Positions 1-8,597 of a stretch of 64,000 nucleotides of DNA are shown here, in pieces. Under the pieces are notes generated by a model, which saw nothing but the letters and a program-made list of their open reading frames with translations, ran no database searches and was not told the origin of the DNA. Each line of letters starts with the position of its first letter. Positions within the stretch are counted from its first letter, which is position 1. The DNA is from Flavobacteriaceae bacterium. Lineage in GTDB: Bacteria > Bacteroidota > Bacteroidia > Flavobacteriales > Flavobacteriaceae. A program made the translations under genes and the position numbers. The DNA is taken from the NCBI GenBank assembly GCA_003443635.1, contig CP031964.1:1954321-2018320 (forward strand), written 5' to 3'.

Positions 1-273
1 CAACGTGGCGCCGGAGAAATCTTATTTACTTCTATGGATAATGACGGCACAAAAGATGGCTTTGCAAATAAAGCTTTAGCAAGACTTTCTAATGAAGTTA
101 ATATCCCTATTATTGCCTCTGGAGGAGCAGGCAATGTGCAGCATTTTATAGATACGTTTAAATTGGGTAAATCAGATGCGGCTTTGGCTGCAAGTGTATT
201 TCATTTTGGAGAAATAGGGATCCCAAAATTAAAAGAAGAATTGAAAGCGAATGATATCGCTATTAGAATATAA
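1..273 (+). CDS. hisF: Imidazole glycerol phosphate synthase cyclase subunit HisF (C-terminal part)
   Basis: This is the last 90 codons of HisF, cut by the left edge of the window; the frame is open from base 1. HisF is the (beta/alpha)8-barrel cyclase that, with the glutaminase HisH, makes imidazole glycerol phosphate and AICAR in histidine synthesis. The visible part has the signature of the second half-barrel: [12 protein letters not shown], with the catalytic Asp of the half-barrel loop, then [10 protein letters not shown], which forms a phosphate-binding loop, and [12 protein letters not shown]. The next gene, hisIE, follows after about 107 bp on the same strand, the usual order at the end of the Bacteroidota his operon. 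Identification is firm; only the N-terminus is missing. Confidence 0.95.
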   Translation, partial: QRGAGEILFTSMDNDGTKDGFANKALARLSNEVNIPIIASGGAGNVQHFIDTFKLGKSDAALAASVFHFGEIGIPKLKEELKANDIAIRI

Positions 274-380
274 TGTTATTACCAAAAATAACGATGAAGT
301 AGAGTTTTACGATTAGATGTTGAAACTAGTATATTGTTTTTACACTTATTAAAGTATGATTCGCAATGATAATATAGATT

Positions 381-980
381 ATGAAAATAGATTTTGATAA
401 AAATAACGATGGGCTTGTACCAGCAATCATCCAAGATGCAATTACAAAAAATGTATTAATGCTTGGATATATGAATATAGAAGCTTATGAAAAAACAATA
501 ACTACAAAGCAAGTCACATTTTTTAGTAGAACTAAAAAACGTTTGTGGACTAAAGGTGAAGAAAGCGGAAACTTCTTAAATTTAGTTGATGTAAAATTAG
601 ATTGCGATAATGATACCTTGTTAATTCAGGTAAATCCAATTGGTCCAACTTGTCATAAAGGTTCTGATACGTGTTGGGATGAAAACAATATTCAAGATTT
701 TGGGTTTATTTCTAAATTAGAAAAAACTATTGAAAATCGTGTAAAAAATGCTGATAGTTCAACATCTTATGTAGCGTCTTTATTTGCTAAGGGAATTAAT
801 AAAGTAGCTCAAAAAGTAGGAGAGGAAGCAGTAGAAGTTGTTATTGAAGCTAAAGATGATAATGATGATTTGTTTTTAAACGAAAGTGCAGATTTATTAT
901 TTCATTACTTGATGCTATTACAAGCAAAAGGGTTTAAATTAAATGATATTGTAAATGTATTAAGAGAAAGAGAAAAATAA
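381..980 (+). CDS. hisIE: Bifunctional phosphoribosyl-AMP cyclohydrolase / phosphoribosyl-ATP pyrophosphatase HisIE
   Basis: The 199-residue protein carries out steps 2 and 3 of histidine synthesis. Residues 1-105 are the HisI cyclohydrolase. They show FFSRTKKRLWTKGEESGN, the metal-binding Asp-rich stretch at D74-D78 (DCDND), and the zinc-type cysteines C91 and C98. Residues 110-199 are the HisE pyrophosphatase, an all-alpha MazG-like fold with the acidic helices around EEAVEVVIEAKDD and SADLLFHYL. The length matches fused HisIE proteins. It follows hisF on the same strand and is closed by a hairpin terminator, so it is the last gene of the operon. Confidence 0.96.
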   Translation: MKIDFDKNNDGLVPAIIQDAITKNVLMLGYMNIEAYEKTITTKQVTFFSRTKKRLWTKGEESGNFLNLVDVKLDCDNDTLLIQVNPIGPTCHKGSDTCWDENNIQDFGFISKLEKTIENRVKNADSSTSYVASLFAKGINKVAQKVGEEAVEVVIEAKDDNDDLFLNESADLLFHYLMLLQAKGFKLNDIVNVLREREK

Positions 981-1008
981 AAGCACTAAATTTTTTATTT
1001 AATGCTTT
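980..1008. terminator. Intrinsic terminator at the end of the his operon
   Basis: A 12-base stem with one mismatch (AAAGCACTAAAT paired with ATTTAATGCTTT) starts at the last base of the hisIE stop codon and runs into T-rich sequence. A-rich sequence on the other side means it could also stop transcription of the convergent gene at 1029-1445. Confidence 0.75.
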
Positions 1009-1028
1009 TATTTAAATCAATATTATTT

Positions 1029-1445
1029 TTAAGATATCAAATCTTTATTGGATGCCATACGAGAGAACCATACAAGAAATATAGAAAATACGACAACTAC
1101 AATAGGCATTATAGGTTCACCAATTTTAATTACTAATAGTAAATACCCCATTTGTATAACTACAGCTATTGCAGAAATTAATAACATCGTTTTTGCGACA
1201 TTCTTTCTTAATAAAAGAAAAAGAGAACCTAAAACACCAGCAAATACCGCAATAGCAAATACAGCAATATACCAACTAGGAAGATTATTCATGATTTCGA
1301 GCTCTTCGGCAGTGTAAGCCGCTTGGTAACTTTCTGTTTTATAGGTGAATATTAAATATTGAAATACTCCCATAGCATTCCAAATAAGAGAAATTACAGC
1401 TACAACCCAAAACCAGATTGCAGGCTTGTTTGATGAATTAGTCAT
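1029..1445 (-). CDS. Four-helix membrane protein of unknown function
   Basis: A 138-residue protein with four hydrophobic segments at roughly residues 10-32, 58-80, 86-107 and 112-130, so it should span the inner membrane four times. Between helices 1 and 2 is a soluble loop with a run of acidic residues (AYTAEELEIMNNLPSWY). Proteins of this layout are common in Flavobacteriia and are sometimes labelled sugar transporter by automatic annotation, but no transport motif is visible. It is convergent with hisIE and monocistronic. Function unknown. Confidence 0.75.
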   Translation of the reverse strand: MTNSSNKPAIWFWVVAVISLIWNAMGVFQYLIFTYKTESYQAAYTAEELEIMNNLPSWYIAVFAIAVFAGVLGSLFLLLRKNVAKTMLLISAIAVVIQMGYLLLVIKIGEPIMPIVVVVFSIFLVWFSRMASNKDLIS

Positions 1446-1592
1446 TTTTTAATAGTTTAGTTTGGTTAATAAAGTAAGTTACAATTTAAGAAATTTTAAT
1501 TTAATTAAGATTTAAGAATCGGATTGTAATAAAACCGATAAGTAATCATTTAAATATTTTGCAATACATAATTTAATAACTTACTTGCCCTG

Positions 1593-2381
1593 ATGTTTAA
1601 TGAAAAGAAATATTTTTACCTTATTAAAGTCCAATATTTAGGATATCGTTTTCATGGCTGGCAAAAACAGCCTAAACTTAAAACGGTACATTTGATGATA
1701 GATCGCACACTTAATTTTATATTAAGTGGAGCTACATTTAAAACTTTGGGTTCTGGACGTACAGACGCTATGGTATCTGCAGAAGAGGCAGCTTTTGAAT
1801 TGTTTTTAAGCCAACCAATTGAAGATTTAGATGAGTTTTTAGCACTTTTTAATCATAACCTCCCACAAGATATAAGAGCTTTATCTATTAACAAAATAGA
1901 AGATGCTAATTTCAATATTATTCAAAGTTCTAAAACTAAAGAATATCTTTATTTATTTACGCATGGACAAAAGCAGCATCCATTTTGTGCGCCAATAATG
2001 ACAACTATTTTAGATAAGTTAGATATAGAAATTATGAAACAAGGAGCCCAGCTATTTGAAGGGACTCATAATTTTAAAAGTTATTGTTATAAAGCAACAG
2101 ATAATGGTATTTATGAAAGAACACTTATTAAATGTGAATTAGTTGAAAACACTATTTATAAAGCTAATTTTTTTCCGGAAACTTCTTATCTGTTAAGAGT
2201 AAAAGGAAAAGGATTTATGCGTAATCAAATTAGACTAATGATGGGAACTTTGTTAGATTTAGGTAGAGGAGAAATTACATTAGATTATATTAAAAACAGT
2301 TTAAAACTAGAAAGCCAAGAAGTGATGAGCTCTATAGCACCAGCATCAGGACTAATATTACATAAACTCGATTTTGAATAA
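1593..2381 (+). CDS. truA: tRNA pseudouridine synthase A-like protein
   Basis: A 262-residue TruA-family enzyme, which isomerises uridines in the anticodon stem-loop of tRNAs (positions 38-40 for TruA itself). The catalytic motif GSGRTDAMV is present, with the nucleophile at D58, and the N-terminal core strand reads YLGYRFHGWQKQP. The C-terminal part has the family's KGKGFMRNQIRLMMGTL. It is a little divergent from housekeeping TruA (GRTDAMV instead of GRTDAGV), so a second, specialised TruA paralog is possible. ATG at 1593 gives the expected start just ahead of the first strand. Confidence 0.85.
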   Translation: MFNEKKYFYLIKVQYLGYRFHGWQKQPKLKTVHLMIDRTLNFILSGATFKTLGSGRTDAMVSAEEAAFELFLSQPIEDLDEFLALFNHNLPQDIRALSINKIEDANFNIIQSSKTKEYLYLFTHGQKQHPFCAPIMTTILDKLDIEIMKQGAQLFEGTHNFKSYCYKATDNGIYERTLIKCELVENTIYKANFFPETSYLLRVKGKGFMRNQIRLMMGTLLDLGRGEITLDYIKNSLKLESQEVMSSIAPASGLILHKLDFE

Positions 2382-2419
2382 GATTTTTCTTTTTGTAATT
2401 TCATCAAAAATTAACACCT

Positions 2420-3097
2420 ATGAGTATTAAAGTTCCTAAAGCTGCATTAGATTTTTTTAAGCAACTAGAAATTAATAATAACAGAGAATGGTTTACAGAA
2501 CATAAAGTTGAATTTAAAACTGTTGAAACTGAAGTTAAACAATGTTATGCAGCAATTAATAATGTTTTAAATACTCATGACGAGATTGAAAAATTTAAAC
2601 TCTTTCGTATTTATAGAGATGTGAGGTTTTCTAAAGATAAAACGCCGTATAAAACACATTTTGGAGGAAGTTATGGTAGAAAAAAACCAGAATTAAGAGG
2701 AGGGTATTATTTGCATATTGCACCTAATGACAAATCTTTTATAGCTACTGGGTTTTGGGAACCAAGTAAAGAAGATTTATATAGAATTCGTAAGGAATTA
2801 GAAATGGACGATGAAGAACTTCGAGGTATAATCAATAAAAGCTCATTTAAAAATATTTGGGGGGATTTAGTAGGAGATGAATTAAAAACTGCTCCTCGTG
2901 ATTTTAATAAAGAGCATAAAGCCATTGATTTAATAAAGAAGAAGCAATTTATCTTCACTAAGAAATATACAGATAAAGAAGTATTAGGCGATAATTTCTT
3001 AGATGAAGTGAATATAGCTTTTAAAGCCATTCGTCCATATTTTGATTACATGAGTGATGTATTAACTACCGATTTGAATGGCGAATCCTTATTGTAA
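2420..3097 (+). CDS. DUF2461 family protein
   Basis: A 225-residue cytoplasmic protein matching the DUF2461/TIGR02453 family over its full length. Family landmarks are FRIYRDVRFSKDKTPYKTHFG near residues 63-83, GGYYLHIAP near 95-103 and the C-terminal FDYMSDVL. The biochemical role of the family is not established. It lies 38 bp downstream of the truA-like gene on the same strand, so the two are probably co-transcribed. Confidence 0.9.
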   Translation: MSIKVPKAALDFFKQLEINNNREWFTEHKVEFKTVETEVKQCYAAINNVLNTHDEIEKFKLFRIYRDVRFSKDKTPYKTHFGGSYGRKKPELRGGYYLHIAPNDKSFIATGFWEPSKEDLYRIRKELEMDDEELRGIINKSSFKNIWGDLVGDELKTAPRDFNKEHKAIDLIKKKQFIFTKKYTDKEVLGDNFLDEVNIAFKAIRPYFDYMSDVLTTDLNGESLL

Positions 3098-3104
3098 TAA
3101 TAAG

Positions 3105-3527
3105 TTAAATTATTTGTAATATACCTTCAGGCTTTTCAAAAAGTTGAATACTACTTAAAAGCCTATCTTTTACCATATTCATCATTCGTTTATTCAATGC
3201 TGAAGAATTTAGAGTATATACTTTATACTCATCAACAGTAAATTGACCTATTACCATCCCTTTAACACTATTTCTAAACTTCATATCCTTATGAATAGCA
3301 TTTTCGATATAATCAATACGCTTTTCTAAAGATAGATCATAAAATACACTTTTGTGCTTTGTGATGTAGTTTCGAAACACTTCAATAAATAAAGAATGCT
3401 GTAGTTTTAAAATAGGACGGAGCGTAACATTTTGAAATCGTTCATCATCACTCATCTGATTATTAACTGAAGCTGCTAAAATTTGAGGGCGAATACTTAA
3501 CAAATCGTGAAGTCTTTTATCATTCAT
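3105..3527 (-). CDS. Conserved hypothetical protein, about 140 residues
   Basis: A soluble, mostly helical protein with no signal peptide or membrane segment. It begins MNDKRLHDLLSIRP and contains DERFQNVTLRPILKLQHSLF near residues 27-46. The later part (FTVDEYKVYTLNSSALNKRMMNMV) looks like a helical regulator or binding module. I do not recognise a characterised family. It is convergent with the DUF2461 gene, with only 7 bp between the stop codons. Confidence 0.75.
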   Translation of the reverse strand: MNDKRLHDLLSIRPQILAASVNNQMSDDERFQNVTLRPILKLQHSLFIEVFRNYITKHKSVFYDLSLEKRIDYIENAIHKDMKFRNSVKGMVIGQFTVDEYKVYTLNSSALNKRMMNMVKDRLLSSIQLFEKPEGILQII

Positions 3528-3616
3528 TTTGCTTAGATTTGTATCTAAAGTTATGAATTAACCTAATTGAAAATAATTTCAAAACCTATTGTTGTTAACT
3601 AGGTTATTAACATTTA

Positions 3617-3640
3617 ATTCCCGCAAACAAAGGCGGGAAT
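3617..3640. repeat. Short GC-rich intergenic hairpin
   Basis: A perfect 8-base inverted repeat, ATTCCCGC and GCGGGAAT, with an 8-base loop. It sits between the divergent genes ending at 3527 and starting at 3692. The GC-rich stem stands out from the AT-rich surroundings and resembles the short dispersed hairpins seen between genes in Flavobacteriia. No T-tract follows, so it is not an obvious terminator. Confidence 0.6.
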
Positions 3641-3691
3641 CTCAAAATATGAACTTAATTTAAAAGATACTCGCCTTCGTGAGTAATTAAT

Positions 3692-4579
3692 ATGAAATTT
3701 GGAAGCGTCACTAATCCAGAGCAAATTGATTTTACTTTACCTGTAGATCACCCAAAAACGAAAGTTACTTTAGAGCGATTTAAAGATGATAATATTCCAG
3801 AAATATATGTAGGCTGTGCTAAATGGAATAAAGCAGATCTTAAAGGATTTTATCCAAGAGGGACAAAAGATGAGTTAAGTTATTATTCGCGTCAATTTAA
3901 TTGTATTGAACTCAATGCAACATTTTATAGGATTTTCCCAGCAGAACAATTTTCTACTTGGTACGATAAAACTCCTAATGGTTTTAAATTTTTCCCAAAA
4001 CTCAATCAAGAAATCAGCCATTGGAAGCGTTTAAATGAGGTTAAGGATGTAGTTGAGCATTATGTGTATAATGCCTCTAATCTTAAAGAAAAACTAGGTG
4101 CTATCTTCTTGCAAATGCATACAAATTTTGAACCTAAAGATTTTAATAGAGTTGTTCAATTTATTGAAGCTTGGCCTAAAGACGTAGATTTAGCTGTTGA
4201 ATTCAGGCATACAGATTGGTATAATGACATTGCTGTTGCTAAAGAATTATATCATTTACTAGAAACTAATGGTATCTCAAATGTAATTGTAGATACAGCT
4301 GGTCGTCGTGATTTGATGCATATGCGATTAACAAATGAAACTGCGTTTGTACGTTATGTAGGCGCTAATCACAAAACAGATTATACAAGATTAGACGATT
4401 GGATAATCAGATTAAAAGAATGGAAAGAACAAGGTATTAAAGAGATTGATTTTTTTATTCATCAAAATATTGAAAAAGAATCTCCATTATTGGCAGCGTA
4501 TTTCACAGAAAAATTAAATAAAGAATTGGGGTATAATTTAACTATTCCAAATCAAAATTTACAACAAAAACTACTCTAA
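3692..4579 (+). CDS. DUF72 domain protein
   Basis: A 295-residue protein of the DUF72 family, which has a TIM-barrel fold related to endonuclease IV-like enzymes but no proven reaction. Typical family features are YVGCAKWNKADLKGFYP near residue 38, CIELNATFYR near 71, and the later FFIHQNIEKESP with the conserved His/Asn of the barrel end. It is monocistronic, with AT-rich sequence on both sides. Confidence 0.9.
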   Translation: MKFGSVTNPEQIDFTLPVDHPKTKVTLERFKDDNIPEIYVGCAKWNKADLKGFYPRGTKDELSYYSRQFNCIELNATFYRIFPAEQFSTWYDKTPNGFKFFPKLNQEISHWKRLNEVKDVVEHYVYNASNLKEKLGAIFLQMHTNFEPKDFNRVVQFIEAWPKDVDLAVEFRHTDWYNDIAVAKELYHLLETNGISNVIVDTAGRRDLMHMRLTNETAFVRYVGANHKTDYTRLDDWIIRLKEWKEQGIKEIDFFIHQNIEKESPLLAAYFTEKLNKELGYNLTIPNQNLQQKLL

Positions 4580-4692
4580 TGTTGCTGTTAAAATAGAGTT
4601 AATTGACGCTTAATCTAGTTTGTCAAGATGAATAAATATTATTTTTATAGAATTATACTATACTAATAATTAAACCATTAAAATATATTAAG

Positions 4693-5820
4693 ATGAAAAA
4701 ATTAATTTTAGGTATCGTTATTTGCGGAATGGCATTTATTACCATTTCTGCGATAAGCAAAAAAGATACCCCTACAACAACAAATCCATTAACTGCAAAT
4801 TTCACAGTTGGGAATCCTGGAATAGCTTCAATTAATGCACTTAGCTTTGGTCCGGATGGTATTCTTTTTATAGGTGATTCTAAAAATGCTGCAGTTTATG
4901 CATTGGATACTAAAGACAATGCTACAAAAAGCAATACAGATCGTATTGTTGTAAGAGAAATTGATAACAAAATTGCTGCATCATTAGGAACTACTTCAGA
5001 CAAAATAAGAGTAACGGACATGGCTGTTAACCCTGTGTCAAAAACAGTATACTTTTCTGTAAATGTAGCAGATGGAACTCCAGTGGTTTTAAAGCTAAAC
5101 GGAGAAAATCTAGAAAACGTTAACTTAAAAGATATTGGTTATTCAAAAATAAATTTAACAAATCCAATTTCTGAAGATAAGAAAGATAGAAGAGGGCGTT
5201 CGCAACGTGCTTCAGCAATTTCAGATTTAAAATATCATGATGGAAAAGTAATGGTAACTGGTTTGTCTAATGAAGAGTTTAGCTCTACATTCAGAAGTAT
5301 GCCTTTTCCTTTTACAGATGCTCAAGATCACGCGTCTTTAGAAATATATCACGCAGCTCATGCACGCTTTGAAACCTATGCACCGATTAGAACTTTTAGT
5401 GTTGTAAATATTGAAAACAAAGACTATTTAATGGCTAGTTATACGTGTACTCCACTAGTATTATTCCCTATGGATGATTTAAAAGGAGGAACACACGTAA
5501 AGGGGAGAACAGTTGCTGAGTTAGGTGCTGGTAATGCACCTTTAGATATGATTACCTTTGAAAGAGATGGGAAACCACATTTTTTAATGTCAAACTCTAA
5601 TCGTCCAGTAATGCGTATTGATTATGAGGATATCATCAGCTTTAAATCTGAATTAACAGAACCTGTAAAGGGCTATGATACTGAAGGAGTTTCATACACA
5701 AATTTACCAATGGTAAATGTTTTGCAATTAGATAATTTAGATGCAAATAACATTGTTTATTTACAACGTACAGCTGGAGGTGAGCTTATTTTAATTAGCC
5801 GCCCAACTAATAGAGTATAA
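4693..5820 (+). CDS. Exported beta-propeller-like protein of unknown function
   Basis: A 375-residue protein with a Sec signal peptide (MKKLILGIVICGMAFITISA). The first mature part has NHL/SMP-30-like propeller phrasing: INALSFGPDGILFIGDSKNAAVYAL near residues 48-72, then SDLKYHDGKVMVTGL and the later PLDMITFERDGKPHFLM. No catalytic motif is evident. The gene overlaps the start of the following lipoprotein gene by one base (TAATG), so the two products are probably translationally coupled partners in the periplasm or on the outer membrane. Confidence 0.75.
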   Translation: MKKLILGIVICGMAFITISAISKKDTPTTTNPLTANFTVGNPGIASINALSFGPDGILFIGDSKNAAVYALDTKDNATKSNTDRIVVREIDNKIAASLGTTSDKIRVTDMAVNPVSKTVYFSVNVADGTPVVLKLNGENLENVNLKDIGYSKINLTNPISEDKKDRRGRSQRASAISDLKYHDGKVMVTGLSNEEFSSTFRSMPFPFTDAQDHASLEIYHAAHARFETYAPIRTFSVVNIENKDYLMASYTCTPLVLFPMDDLKGGTHVKGRTVAELGAGNAPLDMITFERDGKPHFLMSNSNRPVMRIDYEDIISFKSELTEPVKGYDTEGVSYTNLPMVNVLQLDNLDANNIVYLQRTAGGELILISRPTNRV

Positions 5821-6887
5821 TGATATTAAATAATAATATAAAAACGACTAAAGTTTTCTTCTTAGTCGTTTTTTGCTTTTTATTAGGTTGTAAAAATGAA
5901 CATGACACGCCTGTAGAAGTTATATATAATAAATCAGGCAAAGCCACTGCAATTACATTTTCTTCTAGTCTAGCAACAAAAAATGCAAAAGTATTTTTAA
6001 ATAGTAATTTAGAAACACCTGTTTTGGGGTCTTATAGTGCAAATGGAAACAATTATACTTTTGAACCAATTATTGCTTTTTCATCTGGAAAAACCTATAT
6101 ATTGATTGAGAATGATAATCAAAAATCTAGCTTCACTATAAACAATAATAGCAATGTGATTGCTCCAGAACTTGTTGCAATTTATCCATCTACCAATACA
6201 GTTCCTGAAAACTTATTGAAGATGTATTTTCAGTTTTCGAAACCAATGCAAGAGGTTGATTCTGCTTTAGATTTTATTAAAATCACTAACAATACAACAG
6301 GGGAAGAAGTAGATGTTTTTTTAGAGCTAACTACAGAACTTTGGAATAAAGAACATACAAGGTTAACGCTATGGTTAGATCCAGGTAGAATTAAAACCGA
6401 TTTAATTCCGAATAAAGAAAAGGGATTGCCCATTTTAAAGGGAAATGAATATACATTGACGATTGATTCCAATTGGAGTGATGCTGAAGGAAATACATTA
6501 GGTAAACCTTATCAAAAAACATTTAGTGTTATTGAACGAGATGCTAAAAAGCCACGCTTAGAAGATTGGGAGTTATTAGTAAATCTTGATGTGTTAACCG
6601 TTCATTTTAACGAGCCTTTAGATGGTGTATTGGCTTCAAAATCATTTCAAGTTAAAAATATTAATAATGAAATAGTAGCTGGAAATTTTGAATTGATCAA
6701 TAAAGAACAAACACTTAAATTCCAACCAGAACATCCATTTGCTTTAGGTGAATATACACTCATTGTGGAATCAAAATTAGAAGATTTAGCTGGTAATAAT
6801 ATGAATCACCCGTTTGATAATGACTTAACTATTGCGGAAAATCAAAACCCTACAGAAACAAAATCTCTTCAATTCATTGTAGAATAA
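5820..6887 (+). CDS. Lipoprotein with Ig-like (SbsA/Big_5-type) domains
   Basis: A 355-residue lipoprotein with lipobox LLGC and acylated Cys at residue 24. Two beta-sandwich segments follow. The first begins near residue 115 (PELVAIYPSTNTVPENLLKM) and the second near 240 (RLEDWELLVNLDVLTVHFNEPLD). Both have the 'stress peak, FNEPL/FSKPM' pattern of bacterial Ig-like SbsA domains. ATG at 5820 is chosen because it is the only Met before the lipobox and it overlaps the previous stop. A terminator-like hairpin lies inside its first codons. Probably a surface or periplasmic partner of the upstream protein. Confidence 0.8.
   Translation: MILNNNIKTTKVFFLVVFCFLLGCKNEHDTPVEVIYNKSGKATAITFSSSLATKNAKVFLNSNLETPVLGSYSANGNNYTFEPIIAFSSGKTYILIENDNQKSSFTINNNSNVIAPELVAIYPSTNTVPENLLKMYFQFSKPMQEVDSALDFIKITNNTTGEEVDVFLELTTELWNKEHTRLTLWLDPGRIKTDLIPNKEKGLPILKGNEYTLTIDSNWSDAEGNTLGKPYQKTFSVIERDAKKPRLEDWELLVNLDVLTVHFNEPLDGVLASKSFQVKNINNEIVAGNFELINKEQTLKFQPEHPFALGEYTLIVESKLEDLAGNNMNHPFDNDLTIAENQNPTETKSLQFIVE
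5841..5874 (+). terminator. Intrinsic-terminator-like hairpin inside the 5' end of the lipoprotein gene
   Basis: A perfect 11-base stem (AAAACGACTAA with TTAGTCGTTTT) with a 10-base loop is followed immediately by a T run. It covers codons 8-18 of the lipoprotein gene, that is, part of the signal peptide. By structure it is a classical rho-independent terminator, but by position it would act as an attenuator between the two overlapping genes. Confidence 0.65.
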
Positions 6888-6895
6888 AGATAATT

Positions 6896-8146
6896 TTATT
6901 TAACGATAAAACTTTTACTATTAGGTTGCTCAAACAATTCTAGACCAAAATAAGGGATAGCAGCAATCAAATGATCAAAAATATCAGACATAATATATTC
7001 ATAATTCTCCCATCGTTTATCGCTACTAAACGCATAGATCTCTAAAGGAATTCCTTGAGTTGTAGGAGCTAATTGCCTCGCCATGATCATCATTTCTTTG
7101 TTAATAGCAGAATGTGATTTTAAATAAGATTCAATATATTTTCTAAATACACCAATGTTGGTCAGGTTTCTACCGTTGAGTAATAAATCTTTATTTATAT
7201 TATTTTCATTATTAAACTCATTAACATCTGTTTCTCTAATATTTAAATATGAAGTTATTAATTCAATTTTTTTAAGATTATCTATTTCATTTTTAGATAG
7301 ATACTTTATACTATCTAACTTTATACTTAAAGCACGTTTTATACGTCGACCATCTGAGTTTACCATCCCTCTCCAATTTCTAAAAGAATCAGAAATTAAT
7401 GCATAAGTAGGAATAGTTGTTATAGTTTTATCGAAATTTTGAACCTTAACAGTCGAGAGGTTAATTTCCGTTACATCTCCATCAGCATCGTATTTATCCA
7501 TGGTAATCCAATCTCCAATACGAACCATATCGTTAATTGAAACTTGTATACTAGCCACAAAACCTAAAATAGTATCTCTAAATACTAAAATAATAATTGC
7601 AGATGCAGCTCCTAAACCAGTAAGAAAATCTCCAAATTCTATATTATATAAAATAGCAACCGAAGACATCATTCCTATTAACCACGCAAAAATCATAAAC
7701 ACCTGAATATAGCTATCTATAGGTTTATCTTTTAAACGAGGTAAAGTTTTAAAGTAATCTTTTAAAGCATTTAATAAGCTTCTAGCTATCCATAAGATTA
7801 ATATAATACCAAATACTTGTAATGCTTTAGTTATAAATACTTCTACATCATTGTGGAAATCTGTAAGCACATAAGGCAATGCTTTTAATGTAATGATGAG
7901 AGGAATAATATGGGCTATATTTCTAGAAACTTTATTTGCTACTAAAATATCATCAAACTGAGATTTAGAACGCTTCGCATAACGTGTAAATGTAGTTAAC
8001 AATAGTTTTCGAATTAAAAAATCAATTCCAAAAACTACAATCAATAAAGCAATAATTAGCGCAAAAAGATTCAAGTAAATCGCTACGTTCTCAGAAACAT
8101 CAATAGAAATTAAATAATCGTATAAAAGGTGTTTTATTTTATTCAT
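6896..8146 (-). CDS. MscS-family mechanosensitive ion channel
   Basis: A 416-residue inner-membrane channel with about five hydrophobic segments in the first 200 residues. The MscS pore helix and beta domain come next: GLGAASAIIILVFRDTILGFVASIQVSINDMVRIGDWI near residues 172-210, then TVKVQNFDKTITTIPT, the family's beta-domain signature. The C-terminal half is a soluble vestibule. The size and the long insertion resemble YbdG-type channels. It releases solutes on hypo-osmotic shock. The DUF3817 gene lies directly upstream with a 1-bp gap, so they form one operon. Confidence 0.9.
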   Translation of the reverse strand: MNKIKHLLYDYLISIDVSENVAIYLNLFALIIALLIVVFGIDFLIRKLLLTTFTRYAKRSKSQFDDILVANKVSRNIAHIIPLIITLKALPYVLTDFHNDVEVFITKALQVFGIILILWIARSLLNALKDYFKTLPRLKDKPIDSYIQVFMIFAWLIGMMSSVAILYNIEFGDFLTGLGAASAIIILVFRDTILGFVASIQVSINDMVRIGDWITMDKYDADGDVTEINLSTVKVQNFDKTITTIPTYALISDSFRNWRGMVNSDGRRIKRALSIKLDSIKYLSKNEIDNLKKIELITSYLNIRETDVNEFNNENNINKDLLLNGRNLTNIGVFRKYIESYLKSHSAINKEMMIMARQLAPTTQGIPLEIYAFSSDKRWENYEYIMSDIFDHLIAAIPYFGLELFEQPNSKSFIVK

Positions 8147-8147
8147 A

Positions 8148-8435
8148 TTATGCTTTTTTCAAATAAGTTCTATCTATATAAAATGTTCCAAAAGGTATAA
8201 TAGAGGCTACTAAAACAATTCCAAAAGTTTTACCAGTCCATTGCATTTCAGGTTTTATCAAAAATGCTAAAGCAATATATCCTATAAATAATATACCGTG
8301 TGGCATCCCTAATAATTTTACAAACTGCGGTTCATCCAACAAGTATTTTACAGGAGTTGCTATACCTAATAGTAAAATGTATGATAAGCCTTCTAAAAAG
8401 GCAACAATTCTGAATATTTTAAACAATGAAAACAT
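8148..8435 (-). CDS. DUF3817 membrane protein
   Basis: A 95-residue protein with three hydrophobic segments and the DUF3817 pattern: RIVAFLEGLSYILLLGIATPVKY near residues 9-31, GMPHGILFIGYIALAF near 43-58, and a final helix. The family's function is unknown. It is the first gene of a two-gene operon with the mechanosensitive channel and faces away from the metalloprotease gene at 8598. Confidence 0.85.
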   Translation of the reverse strand: MFSLFKIFRIVAFLEGLSYILLLGIATPVKYLLDEPQFVKLLGMPHGILFIGYIALAFLIKPEMQWTGKTFGIVLVASIIPFGTFYIDRTYLKKA

Positions 8436-8597
8436 AAGCTTTAATTAATGATTGCAAAAATACTATAGATAGATTAAAATTAAGAGGTTAACAAGAGTTA
8501 TTTTGATTAAAAAAGTCCTTAAAGTTTTGTGAAAAGAGATAAAAACTAAGCTTCTTTAATTACTTTTAGCGGCTAATCACACCAAAATTATCCAATT

